Shown one piece after another: positions 22,456 to 34,814 of a DNA stretch of 64,000 nucleotides. The position numbers and the translations under genes were made by a program. A model generated the notes under the pieces. It searched no databases. It was not told where the DNA came from and worked only from the letters and a program-made list of their open reading frames with translations. The DNA comes from Tupaia tana (taxonomy: Eukaryota; Chordata; Mammalia; Scandentia; Tupaiidae). Each line of letters starts with the position of its first letter. The first letter of the stretch is position 1. The stretch lies in contig JAKSZU010000027.1 of NCBI GenBank assembly GCA_026018925.1, positions 620,001 to 684,000 of the forward strand, read 5' to 3'.

Positions 22456-23248
22456 TATGGTTTGAGTTAGGCTTCAGGTTAGGTTAGGTTTGAACTTAGT
22501 TTGAGGGAGTAAGTTTAGGGCTACTGTTAGTTTTCGGTTCAGTGTTACGGTTGGAGTTAGCGTGAGGGTCAGGTTAGGGTTGGGGTTGAGCTTAAGGTGT
22601 CCGCCTGGGGTTAGGGTTAGGTCTATGGTTTGATTTAGGCTTCAGGTTAGGTTAGGTTTGAACTTAGTTTGAGGGAGTAAGTTTAGGGCTACTGTTAGTT
22701 TTCGGGTAACTCTTATGGTTGGAGTTAGCGTCAGGGCCATTTTAGGGTTGGGGTTGAGCTTAAGGTGTCCGCCAAGTTTTAGGGTTAGGTCTATGGTTTG
22801 AGTTAGGCTTCAGGTTAGGTTAGGTTTGAAGTTAGTTTGAGGGAGTAAGTTTAGGGCTACTGTTAGTTTTCGGTTCAGTGTTACGTTTGGAGATAGCGTC
22901 AGGGTCAGGTTAGGGTTGGGGTTGAGCTTCAGTTGTCCACCTAGGGTTAGGGTTAGGTCTATGGTTTGAGTTAGGCTTCAGGTTAGGTTAGGTTTGAACT
23001 TAGTTTGAGGGAGTAAGTTTAGGGCTACTGTTAGTTTTTGGTTCAGTGTTACGGTTGGAGATAGCATCAGGGTCATGTTAGGGTTGGGGTTGAGGTCAGG
23101 TGTCCGCCTAGGGTTAGGGTTAGGTCTATGGTTTGAGTTAGGCTTCAGGTTAGGTTAGGTTTGAACTTAGTTTAAGGGAGTAAGTTTAGGGCTACTGTTA
23201 GTTTTCGGTTCAGTGTTATGGTTGGATTTAGCGTGAAGGTCAGGTTAG
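22456..23248 (+). repeat. Duplicated block V, right copy
   Basis: This is the partner of 19,266-20,058. It differs by a few substitutions, for example CTACTGTTAG for CTACTTTTAG near 22,521 and GTCCACC for GTCCGCC near 22,936. After the block, this copy continues with GTAGGGGTTGAGC where the other has GTAGTTGTTGACC. Confidence 0.78.
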
Positions 23249-26200
23249 GGTAGGGGTTGAGCTTAAGGTGTCCGACTAGGGTTAGTGTTAGGTGTATGGT
23301 TTGATTTAGGCTTCAGGTTAGGTTAGGTTTGAACTTAGTTTGAGGGAGTAAGTTTAGGGCTACTGTATGTTTTCGGGTAACTGTTACGGTTGGAGTTAGC
23401 GTCAGGTCCAGGTTAGGGTTGGCGTTGAGCTAATGGTGTCCGCCTAGGGTTAGGGTTAGGTGTATGTTTTGATTTAGGCTTCAGGTTAGCTTAGGTTTGA
23501 AGTTAATTTGAGGGAGTAAGTTTAGGCCTACTGTTTGTTTTCGGTTAACTGTTACAGTTGGAGTAAGCGTGAGGGTCAGGTTAGGGTAGGGGTTCAGCTC
23601 AAGGTGTCCGCCTATGGTTAGGGTTAGGTGTATGATTTGATTAAGGCTTCAGGTTAGGTTAGGTTTGAAGTTAGTTTGAGGGAGTAAGTTTAGGGCTACT
23701 GTTAGTTTTCGGTTCAGTGTTACGGTTGGATTTAGCGTGAAGGTCAGGTTAGGGTAGGGGTTGAGCTTAAGGTGTCCGCCTAGGTTTAGTGTTTGGTTTA
23801 TGGTTTGATTTAGGCTTCAGGTTAGGTTAGGTTTGAACTTAGTTTGAGGGAGTAAGTTTAGGGCTACTGTTTGTTTTCGGGTAACTGTTACGGTTGGAGT
23901 TAGCGTCAGGTCCAGGTTAGGGCTGGCGTTGAGCTAATGGTGTCCGCCTAGGGTTAGGGTTAGGTGTATGTTTTGATTTAGGCTTCAGGTTAGCTTAGGT
24001 TTGAAGTTAGTTTGAGGGAGTTAGTTTAGGGCTACTGTTAGTTTTCGGTTCAGTGTTACGGTTGGAGATATCGTCAGGGTCAGGTTAGGGTTGGGGTTGA
24101 GCTTCAGGTGTCCGCCTAGGGTTGGGTTAGGTCTATGGTTTGAGTTAGGCTTCAGGTTAGGTTAGGTTTGAACATAGTTTGAGGGAGTAAGTTTAGGGCT
24201 ACTGTTAATTTTCGGTTCCGTGTTACGGTTGGAGATAGCGTCAGGTTCAGGTTAGGGTTGGGGATGAGCTTTAGGTGTCCGCCTAGGGTTAGGGTTAGGT
24301 TTATGTTTTGATTTAGGCTTCAGGTTAGCTTAGGTTTGAAGTTAGTTTGAGGGAGTAAGTTTAGGCCTACTGTTTGTTTTCGGTTAACTGTTACAGTTGG
24401 AGTAAGCGTGAGGGTCAGGTTAGGGTAGGGGTTCAGCTCAAGGTGTCCGCCTATGGTTAGGGTTAGGTGTATGATTTGATTAAGGCTTCAGGTTAGGTTA
24501 GGTTTGAAGTTAGTTTGAGGGAGTAAGTTTAGGGCTACTGTTAATTTTCGGTTCAGTGTTACGGTTGGATTTAGTGAGAGTGTCAGGTTAGGGTTGGGGT
24601 TGAGCTTAAGGTGTCCGCCTAGGTTTAGGGTTAGGTGTATGGTTTGATTTAGGCTTCAGGTTAGGTTAGTTTTGAACTTTGTTTGAGGGAGTAAGTTTAG
24701 GGCTACTGTTTGTTTTCGGGTAACTGTTACGGTTGGAGTTAGCGTCAGGTCCAGGTTAGGGTTGGCGTTGAGCTAATGGTGTCCGCCTAGGGTTAGGGTT
24801 AGGTGTATGTTTTGATTTAGGCTTCAGGTTAGGTTAGGTTTGAAGTTAGTATGAGGGAGTTAGTTTAGGGCTACTGTTAGTTTTCGGTTCAGTGTTACAG
24901 TTGGAGATAGCGTCAGGGTCAGGTTAGGGTTGGGGTTGAGCTTCAGGTGTCCGCCTAGGGTTAGGGTTAGGTCTATGGTTTGAGTTAGGCTTCAGGTTAG
25001 GTTAGGTTTGAACTTAGTTTGAGGGAGTAAGTTTAGGGCTACTGTTAGTTTTCGGGTTACTGTTATGGTTGGAGTTATCGTCAGGGCCATTTTAGGGTTG
25101 GGGTTGAGCTTAAGGTGCCCGCCAAGGGTTAGGGTTAGGTCTCTTGTTTGAGTTAGGCTTCAGGTTAGGTTAGGTTTGAACTTAGTTTGAGGGAGTAAGT
25201 TTAGGGCTACTGTTAGTTTTCGGTTCAGTGTTACGGTTGGAGATAGCGTCAGGGTCAGGTTAGGGTTGGGTTTGAGCTTCAGGTGTCCGCCTAGGGTTAG
25301 GGTTAGGTCTATGGTTTGAGTTAGGCTTTATGTTAGGTTAGGTTTGAACTTAGTTTGAGGGAGTAAGTTTAGGGCTACTATTAGTTTTCGGTTCAGTGTT
25401 ACGGTTGGAGATATCGTCTGGGTCAGGTTAGGGTTGGGGTTGAGCTTCAGGTGTCCGCCTAGGGTTAGGGTTAGGTCTATTGTTTGAGATAGGCTTCAGG
25501 TTAGGTTAGGTTTGAACATAGTTTGAGGGAGTAAGTTTAGGGCTACTGTTAGTTTTCGGTTCAGTGTTACGGTTGGATTTAACGTGAGGGTCAGGTTTGG
25601 GTTGGGGTTGAGCTTAAGGTGTCCGCCTAGGTTTAGGGTTAGGTGTATGGTTTGATTTAGGCTTCAGGTTAGGTTAGGTTTGAACTTAGTTTGAGGGAGT
25701 AAGTTTAGGGCTACTGTTAGATTTCGGGTAACTGTTATGGTTGGAGTTAGCGTCAGGGCCATTTTAGGTTTAGGGTTGAGCTTAAGGTGTCCGCCAAGTT
25801 TTAGGGTTAGGTCTATGGTTTGAGTTAGGCTTCAGGTTAGGTTAGGTTTGAACATAGTTTGAGGGAGTAAGTTTAGGGCTACTGTAAGTTTTCGGTTCAG
25901 TGTTATGGTTGGAGATAGCGTCAGGGTCAGGTTAGGGTTGGGCTTGAACTTCAGGTGTCCGCCTAGGGTTAGGGTTAGGTCTATGGTTTGAGTTAGGCTT
26001 CAGGTTAGGTTAGGTTTGAAATTAGTTTGAGGGAGTAAGTTTCGGGCTAATGTTAGTTTTCTGTTCAGTGTTACGGTCGGAGTTAGCGTCAGGGTCAGGA
26101 TAGGGTTGGGGTTGAGCTTAAGGTGTCCGCCTAGGATTAGAGTTAGGTGTATGGTTTGATTTAGGCTTCAGGTTAGGTTAGGTTTGAACTTAGTTTGAGG

Positions 26201-26535
26201 GAGTAAGTTTAGGGAGACTGTTAGTTTTCGGGTAACTGTTATGGTTGGAGTTAGCGTCAGGGCCAGGTTAGGGTTGGGGTTGAGCTTAAGGTATCTGCCT
26301 AGGGTTAGTTTTAGGTCTATGGTTTGAGTTAGGCTTCAGGTTAGGTTAGGTTTGAACTTAGTTTGAGGTAGTAAGTTTAGGGCTACTGTTAATTTTCGGT
26401 TCAGTGTTCCGGTTGGAGATAGCGTCAGGGTCAGGTTAGGGTTGGGGTTAAGCTTTAAGGTGTCCGCCTAGGGTTAGGGTTAGGTCTATGGTTTGAGTTA
26501 GGCTTCAGGTTAGGTTAGGTTTGAACTTAGTTTGA

Positions 26536-27207
26536 GGGAGTCAGTTTAGGGCTACTGTTAGTTTTCGGTTAACTGTTACGGTTGGAGTAAGCGTCAGGGT
26601 CAGTTTAGGTTTGGGGTTGAGCTTAAGGTGTCCGCCTAGGGTTAGTGTTAGGTGTATGGTTTGATTTAGGCTTCAGGTTAGGTTAGGTTTGAACTTAGTT
26701 TGAGGGAGTAAGTTTAGGGCTACTGTTAGTTTTCGTTTAACTGTTACGTTTGGAGTAAGCGTCAGGGTCAGGTTACGTTGGGGGTTAAGCATAAGGTGTC
26801 CGCCTAGTGTTAGGGTTAGGTCTATGGTTTCATTTAGGCTTCAGGTTAGGGTATGATTGAACTTAGTTTGAGAGAGTAAGTTTAGGGCTACTGTTAGTTT
26901 TCGGTTCAGTGTTACGGTTGGATTTAGCCTCAGAGTCAGGTTAGTGTTGGGGTTAAGCTTAAGGTGTCCGCCTAGGGTTAGGGTTAGGTCTATTGTCTGA
27001 GTTAGGCTTCAGGTTAGGTTAGGTTTGAACTTAGTTTGAGGGAGTAAGTTTAGGGCTACTGTTAGTTTTCGGTTCAGTGTTACGGTTGGAGTTAGCGTGA
27101 GGGTCAGGTTAGGGTTGGGGTTGGGCTTAAGGTGTCCGCCTAGGGTTAGGGTTAGGTGTATGGTTTGATTTAGGCTTCAGGTTAGGTTAGGTTTGAACTT
27201 AGTTTGA
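26536..27207 (+). repeat. Four-monomer cassette, copy 3
   Basis: Same order and length. Unit 2 has GTTACGTTTGGAGTAAG and GGTTACGTTGGGGG, and unit 3 ends with CTATTGTCTGAG. These variants are shared only with copy 6, as expected from the 19,819-bp duplication. Confidence 0.82.
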
Positions 27208-28831
27208 GGGAGTAAGTTTAGGGCTACTGTTAGTTTTCGGTTCAGTGTTACGTTTGGAGATAGCGTCAGGGTCAGGTTAGGGTTGGGGTTGAGCTTCAGG
27301 TGTCCGCCTAGGGTTAGGGTTAGGTCTGTGGTTTGAGTTAGGCTTCAGGTTAGGTTAGGTTTGAACATAGTTTGAGGGAGTAAGTTTAGGGCTACTGTTA
27401 GTTTTCGGTTCAGTATTAAGGTTGGAGATAGCGTCAGGGTCAGGTTAGGGTTGGGGTTGTGCTTCAGGTGTCCGCCTAGGGTTAGGGTTAGGTCTATGGT
27501 TTGATTTGGCTTCAGGTTAGGTAAGGCTTGAAATTAGTTTAAGTGAGTAAGTTTAGGGCTAATGTTAGTTTTCGGTTCAGTGTTAGGGTTGGATTTAGCG
27601 TGAGGTTCAGGTTAGGGTTGGGGTTGAGCTTAAGGTGTCCGCCTAGGGTTAGGGTTAGGTGTATGGTTTGATTTAGGCTTCAGGTTAGGTTAGGTTTGAA
27701 CTTAGTTTGAGGGAGTAAGTTTAGGGCTACTGTTTGTTTTCGGGTAACTGTTACGGTTGGAGTTAGCGTCAGGTCCAGGTTAGTGTTGGCATTGAGCTAA
27801 TGGTGTCCACCTAGGATTAGGGTTAGGTGTATGTTTTGATTTAGGCTTCAGGTTAGGTTAGGTTTGAAGTTAGTTTGAGGGAGTAAGTTTAGGGCTACTG
27901 TTAGTTTTCGGTTAACTGTTACAGTTGGAGTAAGCGTGAGGGTCAGGTTAGGGTAGGGGTTGAGCTCAAGGTATCCGCCTAGGGTTAGGGTTAGGTGTAT
28001 GATTTGATTAAGGCTTCAGTTTAGGTTAGGTTTGAACTTAGTTTGAGGGAGTTAGTTTAGGGCTACTGTTAGTTTTCGGGTAACTGTTATGGTTGGCGTT
28101 AGCGTCAGGGCCAGGTTAGTGTTGGGGTTGAGCTTAAGGTGTCCGCCTAGGGTTAGGGTTAGTTCTATGGTTTGAGTTAGGCTTCAGGTTAGGTTAGGTT
28201 TGAACTTAGTTTGAGGGAGTAAGTTTAGGGCTACTGTTAGTTTTCGGTTCAGTGTTGCGGTTGGAGATAGCGTCAGGGTCATGTTAGGGTTGGGGTTGAT
28301 CTTAAGGTGTCCGCCTAGGGTTAGGGTTAGGTGTTTGGTTTGATTTAGGCTTAAGGTTAGGTTAGGTTTGAACTTAGTTTGAGGGAGTAAGTTTAGGGCT
28401 ACTGTTAGTTTTCTGTTCAGTTTTACGGTTGGAGATAGCGTCAGGGTCAGGTTAGGGTTGGGCTTGAACTTCAGGTGTCCGCCTAGGGTTAGGGTTAGGT
28501 CTATGGTTTGAGTTAGGCTTCAGGTTAGGTTAGGTTTGAAATTAGTTTGAGGGAGTAAGTTTAGGGCCAATGTTAGTTTTCTGTTCAGTGTTTCGGTTGC
28601 AGTTAGCGTCAGGGTCAGGTTAGGGTTGGGGTTGAGCTTAAGGTGTCCGCCTAGGGTTAGGGTTAGGTGTATGGTTTGATTTAGGCTTCACGTTAGGTTA
28701 GGTTTGAACTTAGTTTGAGGGAGTAAGTTTAGGGCGACTGTTAGTTTTCGGGTAATTGTTATGGTTGGAGTTCACGTCAGGTCGAGGATAGGGTTGGGGT
28801 TGAGCTTAAGGTGTCCTCCTAGGGTTAGGGT
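27170..28831 (+). repeat. 2.35-kb step repeat, first copy
   Basis: This stretch lies inside block VI and recurs at 29,520-31,181 with a step of 2,350 bp (14 monomers minus 2). Pairings are GTTAGGGTTAGGTCTATGG (27,481 and 29,831), TAGTGTTGGC (27,781 and 30,131) and GTGTTTGGTTTG (about 28,331 and 30,681). It includes the one-base contraction GATTTGGCTTCAGG. The copies part near 28,832, where GGTCTATGG meets GGTGTATG. Confidence 0.78.
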
Positions 28832-29687
28832 TAGGTCTATGGTTTGAGTTAGGCTTCAGGTTAGGTTAGGTTTGAACTTAGTTTGAGGGAGTAAGTTTAG
28901 GGCTACTGTTAGTTTTTGGTTCAGTGTTACGGTTGGAGATAGCGTCAGGGTCAGGTTAGGTTTGGGTTGAGCTTCAGGTGTCCGCCTAGTGTTAGGGTTA
29001 GGTGTATGGTTTGATTTAGGCTTCAGGTTAGGTTAGGTTTGAACTTAGTTTGAGGGAGTAAGTTTAGGGCTACTGTTAGATTTTGGGTAACTGTTATGGT
29101 TGGAGTTAGCGTCAGGGCCATTTTAGGTTTGGGGTTGAGCTTAAGGTGTCCGCCAAGTTTTAGGGTTACGTCTATGGTTTGAGTTAGGCTTCAGGTTAGG
29201 TTAGGTTTGAACTTAGTTTGAGGGAGTAAGTTTAGGGCTACTGTTAGTTTTCGGTTCAGTGTTACGGTTGGAGATAGCGTCAGGGTCAGGTTAGGTTTGG
29301 GGTTGAGCTTCAGGTGTCCGCCTAGGGTTAGGGTTAGTTCTATGGTTTGAGTTAGGCTTCAGGTTAGGTTAGGTTTGAAATTAGTTTGAGGGAGTAAGTT
29401 TAGGGCTAATGTTAGTTTTCTGTTCAGTGTTACGGTTGGAGTTAGCGTCAGGGTCAGGATAGGGTTGGGGTTGAGCTTAAGGTGTCCGCCTAGGGTTAGA
29501 GTTAGGTGTATGGTTTCATTTAGGCTTCAGGTTAGGTTAGGTTTGAACTTAGTTTGAGGGAGTAAGTTTAGGGCTACTGTTAGTTTTCGGTTCAGTGTTA
29601 CATTTGGAGATAGCGTCAGGGTCAGGTTAGGGTTGGGGTTGAGCTTCAGGTGTCCGCCTAGGGTTTGGGTTAGGTCTGTGGTTTGAG

Positions 29688-32127
29688 TTAGGCTTCAGGT
29701 TAGGTTAGGTTTGAACTTAGTTTGAGGGAGTAAGTTTAGGGCTACTGTTAGTTTTCGGTTCAGTATTACGGTTGGAGATAGCGTCAGGGTCAGGTTAGGG
29801 TTGGGGTTGTGCTTCAGGTGTCCGCCTAGGGTTAGGGTTAGGTCTATGGTTTGATTTGGCTTCAGGTTAGGTAAGGCTTGAAATTAGTTTAAGTGAGTAA
29901 GTTTAGGGCTAATGTTAGTTTTCGGTTCAGTGTTAGGGTTGGATTTAGCGTGAGGTTCAGGTTAGGGTTGGGGTTGAGCTTAAGGTGTCCGCCTAGGGTT
30001 AGGGCTAGGTGTATGGTTTGATTTAGGCTTCAGGTTAGGTTAGGTTTGAACTTAGTTTGAGGGAGTAAGTTTCGGGCTACTGTTTGTTTTCGGGTAACTG
30101 TTACGGTTGGAGTTAGCGTCAGGTCCAGGTTAGTGTTGGCATTGAGCTAATGGTGTCCACCTAGGATTTGGGTTAGGTGTATGTTTTGATTTAGGCTTCA
30201 GGTTAGGTTAGGTTTGAAGTTAGTTTGAGGGAGTAAGTTTAGGGCTACTGTTAGTTTTCGGTTAACTGTTGCAGTTGGAGTAAGCGTGAGGGTCAGGTTA
30301 GGGTAGGGGTTGAGCTCAAGGTATCCGCCTAGGGTTAGGGTTAGGGGTATGATTTGATTGAGGCTTCAGTTTAGGTTAGGTTTGAACTTAGTTTGAGGGA
30401 GTTAGTTTAGGGCTACTGTTAGTTTTCGGGTAACTGTTATGGTTGGAGTTAGCGTCAGGGCCAGGTTAGTGTTGGGGTTGAGCTTCAGGTGTCCGCCTAG
30501 GGTTAGGGTTAGGTCTATGGTTTGAGTTAGGCTTCAGGTTAGGTTAGGTTTGAACTTAGTTTGAGGGAGTAAGTTTAGGGCTACTGTTAGTTTTCGGTTC
30601 AGTGTTACGGTTGGAGATAGCGTCAGGGTCATGTTAGGGTTGGGGTTGAGCTTAAGGTGTCCGCCTAGGGTTAGGGTTAGGTGTTTGGTTTGATTTAGGC
30701 TTAAGGTTAGGTTAGGTTTGAACTTAGTTTGAGGGAGTAAGTTTAGGGCTACTGTTAGTTTTCTGTTCAGTTTTACGGTTGGAGATAGCGTCAGGGTCAG
30801 GTTAGGGTTGGGCTTGAACTTCAGGTGTCCGCCTAGGGTTAGAGTTAGGTCTATGGTTTGAGTTAGGCTTCAGGTTAGGTTAGGTTTGAAATTAGTTTGA
30901 GGGAGTAAGTTTAGGGCCAATGTTAGTTTTCTGTTCAGTGTTACGGTTGGAGTTAGCGTCAGGGTCAGGTTAGGGTTGGGGTTGAGCTTAAGGTGTCCGC
31001 CTAGGGTTAGGGTTAGGTGTATGGTTTGATTTAGGCTTCACGTTAGGTTAGGTTTGAACTTAGTTTGAGGGAGTAAGTTTAGGGCGACTGTTAGTTTTCG
31101 GGTAATTGTTATGGTTGGAGTTAACGTCAGGTCCAGGATAGGGTTGGGGTTGAGCTTAAGGTGTCCGCCTAGGGTTAGGGTTAGGTGTATGTTTTGATTT
31201 AGGCTTCAGGTTAGCTTAGGTTTGAAGTTAGTTTGAGGGAGTAAGTTTAGGCCTACTGTTTGTTTTCGGTTAACTGTTACAGTTGGAGTAAGCGTGAGGG
31301 TCAGGTTAGGGTAGGGGTTCAGCTCAAGGTGTCCGCCTATGGTTAGGGTTAGGTTTATGATTTGATTAAGGCTTCAGGTTAGGTTAGGTTTGAAGATAGT
31401 TTGAGGGAGTAAGTTTAGGGCTACTGTTAGTTTTCGGTTCAGTGTTACGGTTGGATTTAGCGAGAGTGTCAGGTTAGGGTTGGGGTTGAGCTTAAGGTGT
31501 CCGCCTAGGTTTAGGGTTAGGTGTATGGTTTGATTTAGGCTTCAGGTTAGGTTAGTTTTGAACTTAGTTTGAGGGAGTATGTTTAGGGCTACTGTTTGTT
31601 TTCGGGTAACTGTTACGGTTGGAGTTAGCGTCAGGTCCAGGTTAGGTTTGGCGTTGAGCTAATGGTGTCCGCCTAGGGTTACGGTTAGGTGTATGTTTTG
31701 ATTTAGGCTTCAGGTTAGGTTAGGTTTGAAGTTAGTTTGAGGGAGTTAGTTTAGGGCTACTGTTAGTTTTCGGTTCAGTGTTACGGTTGGAGATAGCGTC
31801 AAGGTCAGGTTAGGGTTGGGGTTGAGCTTCAGGTGTCCGCCTAGGGTTAGGGTTAGGTCTATGGTTTGAGTTAGGCTTCAGGTTAGGTTAGGTTTGAACT
31901 TAGTTTGAGGGAGTAAGTTTAGGGCTACTGTTAGTTTTCGGGTAACTCTTATGGTTGGAGTTAGCGTCAGGGCCATTTTAGGGTTGGGGTTGAGCTTAAG
32001 GTGCCCGCCAAGGGTTAGGGTTAGGTCTCTTGTTTGAGTTAGGCTTCAGGTTAGGTTAGGTTTGAACTTAGTTTGAGGGAGTAAGTTTAGGGCTACTGTT
32101 AGTTTTCGGTTCAGTGTTACGGTTGGA
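29688..32127 (+). repeat. 2.69-kb step repeat, first copy
   Basis: This 2,440-bp stretch recurs at 32,375-34,814 with a step of 2,687 bp (16 monomers minus 1). The edges are set by GAGTTAGG against GATTTAGG on the left and GGAGATAG against GGATTTAG on the right. I saw about three substitutions over the whole length. The left three quarters is also the second copy of the 2.35-kb step repeat, so this sequence is present three times in a row between 27.2 and 34 kb. Confidence 0.85.
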
Positions 32128-32374
32128 GATAGCGTCTGGGTCAGGTTAGGGTTGGGGTTGAGCTTCAGGTGTCCGCCTAGGGTTAGGGTTAGGTCTATGG
32201 TTTGAGATAGGCTTCAGGTTAGGTTAGGTTTGAACATAGTTTGAGGGAGTAAGTTTAGGGCTACTGTTAGTTTTCGGTTCAGTGTTACGGTTGGATTTAG
32301 CGTGAGGGTCAGGTTAGGGTTGGGGTTGAGCTTAAGGTGTCCGCGTAGGGTTAGTTTTAGGTGTATGGTTTGAT

Positions 32375-34814
32375 TTAGGCTTCAGGTTAGGTTAGGTTTG
32401 AACTTAGTTTGAGGGAGTAAGTTTAGGGCTACTGTTAGTTTTCGGTTCAGTATTACGGTTGGAGATAGCGTCAGGGTCAGGTTAGGGTTGGGGTTGTGCT
32501 TCAGGTGTCCGCCTAGGGTTAGGGTTAGGTCTATGGTTTGATTTGGCTTCAGGTTAGGTAAGGCTTGAAATTAGTTTAAGTGAGTAAGTTTAGGGCTAAT
32601 GTTAGTTTTCGGTTCAGTGTTAGGGTTGGATTTAGCGTGAGGTTCAGGTTAGGGTTGGGGTTGAGCTTAAGGTGTCCGCCTAGGGTTAGGGCTAGGTGTA
32701 TGGTTTGATTTAGGCTTCAGGTTAGGTTAGGTTTGAACTTAGTTTGAGGGAGTAAGTTTCGGGCTACTGTTTGTTTTCGGGTAACTGTTACGGTTGGAGT
32801 TAGCGTCAGGTCCAGGTTAGTGTTGGCATTGAGCTAATGGTGTCCACCTAGGATTTGGGTTAGGTGTATGTTTTGATTTAGGCTTCAGGTTAGGTTAAGT
32901 TTGAAGTTAGTTTGAGGGAGTAAGTTTAGGGCTACTGTTAGTTTTCGGTTAACTGTTGCAGTTGGAGTAAGCGTGAGGGTCAGGTTAGGGTAGGGGTTGA
33001 GCTCAAGGTATCCGCCTAGGGTTAGGGTTAGGGGTATGATTTGATTGAGGCTTCAGTTTAGGTTAGGTTTGAACTTAGTTTGAGGGAGTTAGTTTAGGGC
33101 TACTGTTAGTTTTCGGGTAACTGTTATGGTTGGAGTTAGCGTCAGGGCCAGGTTAGTGTTGGGGTTGAGCTTCAGGTGTCCGCCTAGGGTTAGGGTTAGG
33201 TCTATGGTTTGAGTTAGGCTTCAGGTTAGGTTAGGTTTGAACTTAGTTTGAGGGAGTAAGTTTAGGGCTACTGTTAGTTTTCGGTTCAGTGTTACGGTTG
33301 GAGATAGCGTCAGGGTCATGTTAGGGTTGGGGTTGAGCTTAAGGTGTCCGCCTAGGGTTAGGGTTAGGTGTTTGGTTTGATTTAGGCTTAAGGTTAGGTT
33401 AGGTTTGAACTTAGTTTGAGGGAGTAAGTTTAGGGCTACTGTTAGTTTTCTGTTCAGTTTTACGGTTGGAGATAGCGTCAGGGTCAGGTTAGGGTTGGGC
33501 TTGAACTTCAGGTGTCCGCCTAGGGTTAGAGTTAGGTCTATGGTTTGAGTTAGGCTTCAGGTTAGGTTAGGTTTGAAATTAGTTTGAGGGAGTAAGTTTA
33601 GGGCCAATGTTAGTTTTCTGTTCAGTGTTACGGTTGGAGTTAGCGTCAGGGTCAGGTTAGGGTTGGGGTTGAGCTTAAGGTGTCCGCCTAGGGTTAGGGT
33701 TAGGTGTATGGTTTGATTTAGGCTTCACGTTAGGTTAGGTTTGAACTTAGTTTGAGGGAGTAAGTTTAGGGCGACTGTTAGTTTTCGGGTAATTGTTATG
33801 GTTGGAGTTAACGTCAGGTCCAGGATAGGGTTGGGGTTGAGCTTAAGGTGTCCGCCTAGGGTTAGGGTTAGGTGTATGTTTTGATTTAGGCTTCAGGTTA
33901 GCTTAGGTTTGAAGTTAGTTTGAGGGAGTAAGTTTAGGCCTACTGTTTGTTTTCGGTTAACTGTTACAGTTGGAGTAAGCGTGAGGGTCAGGTTAGGGTA
34001 GGGGTTCAGCTCAAGGTGTCCGCCTATGGTTAGGGTTAGGTTTATGATTTGATTAAGGCTTCAGGTTAGGTTAGGTTTGAAGATAGTTTGAGGGAGTAAG
34101 TTTAGGGCTACTGTTAGTTTTCGGTTCAGTGTTACGGTTGGATTTAGCGAGAGTGTCAGGTTAGGGTTGGGGTTGAGCTTAAGGTGTCCGCCTAGGTTTA
34201 GGGTTAGGTGTATGGTTTGATTTAGGCTTCAGGTTAGGTTAGTTTTGAACTTAGTTTGAGGGAGTATGTTTAGGGCTACTGTTTGTTTTCGGGTAACTGT
34301 TACGGTTGGAGTTAGCATCAGGTCCAGGTTAGGGTTGGCGTTGAGCTAATGGTGTCCGCCTAGGGTTACGGTTAGGTGTATGTTTTGATTTAGGCTTCAG
34401 GTTAGGTTAGGTTTGAAGTTAGTTTGAGGGAGTTAGTTTAGGGCTACTGTTAGTTTTCGGTTCAGTGTTACGGTTGGAGATAGCGTCAAGGTCAGGTTAG
34501 GGTTGGGGTTGAGCTTCAGGTGTCCGCCTAGGGTTAGGGTTAGGTCTATGGTTTGAGTTAGGCTTCAGGTTAGGTTAGGTTTGAACTTAGTTTGAGGGAG
34601 TAAGTTTAGGGCTACTGTTAGTTTTCGGGTAACTCTTATGGTTGGAGTTAGCGTCAGGGCCATTTTAGGGTTGGGGTTGAGCTTAAGGTGCCCGCCAAGG
34701 GTTAGGGTTAGGTCTCTTGTTTGAGTTAGGCTTCAGGTTAGGTTAGGTTTGAACTTAGTTTGAGGGAGTAAGTTTAGGGCTACTGTTAGTTTTCGGTTCA
34801 GTGTTACGGTTGGA
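32375..34814 (+). repeat. 2.69-kb step repeat, second copy
   Basis: This is the partner of 29,688-32,127. The differences seen are GGTTAAGTTTG for GGTTAGGTTTG near 32,893 and, close together near 34,317-34,336, GCATCAGG for GCGTCAGG and TAGGGTTGG for TAGGTTTGG. Rare markers such as TTTCGGGCTAC, GTTGCAGTTGG and GAAGATAG are shared. Confidence 0.85.

Larger units (their letters stand above)
24282..28997 (+). repeat. Duplicated block VI, left copy (about 28 monomers)
   Basis: This 4.7-kb block recurs 19,819 bp to the right (118 monomers minus 5). Pairings checked are GAACTTTG at 24,674 and 44,493, AGCTTTAAGG at 26,451 and 46,270, GGGAGTCAG at 26,536 and 46,355, and CAGTATTAAGG near 27,412 and 47,231. 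The left edge lies close to a GAGCTAATGG-type unit. The right edge is at about 28,997, where GTGTTAGGGTT here corresponds to GTGTTAGGTTT there. A few substitutions separate the copies. Confidence 0.8.
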
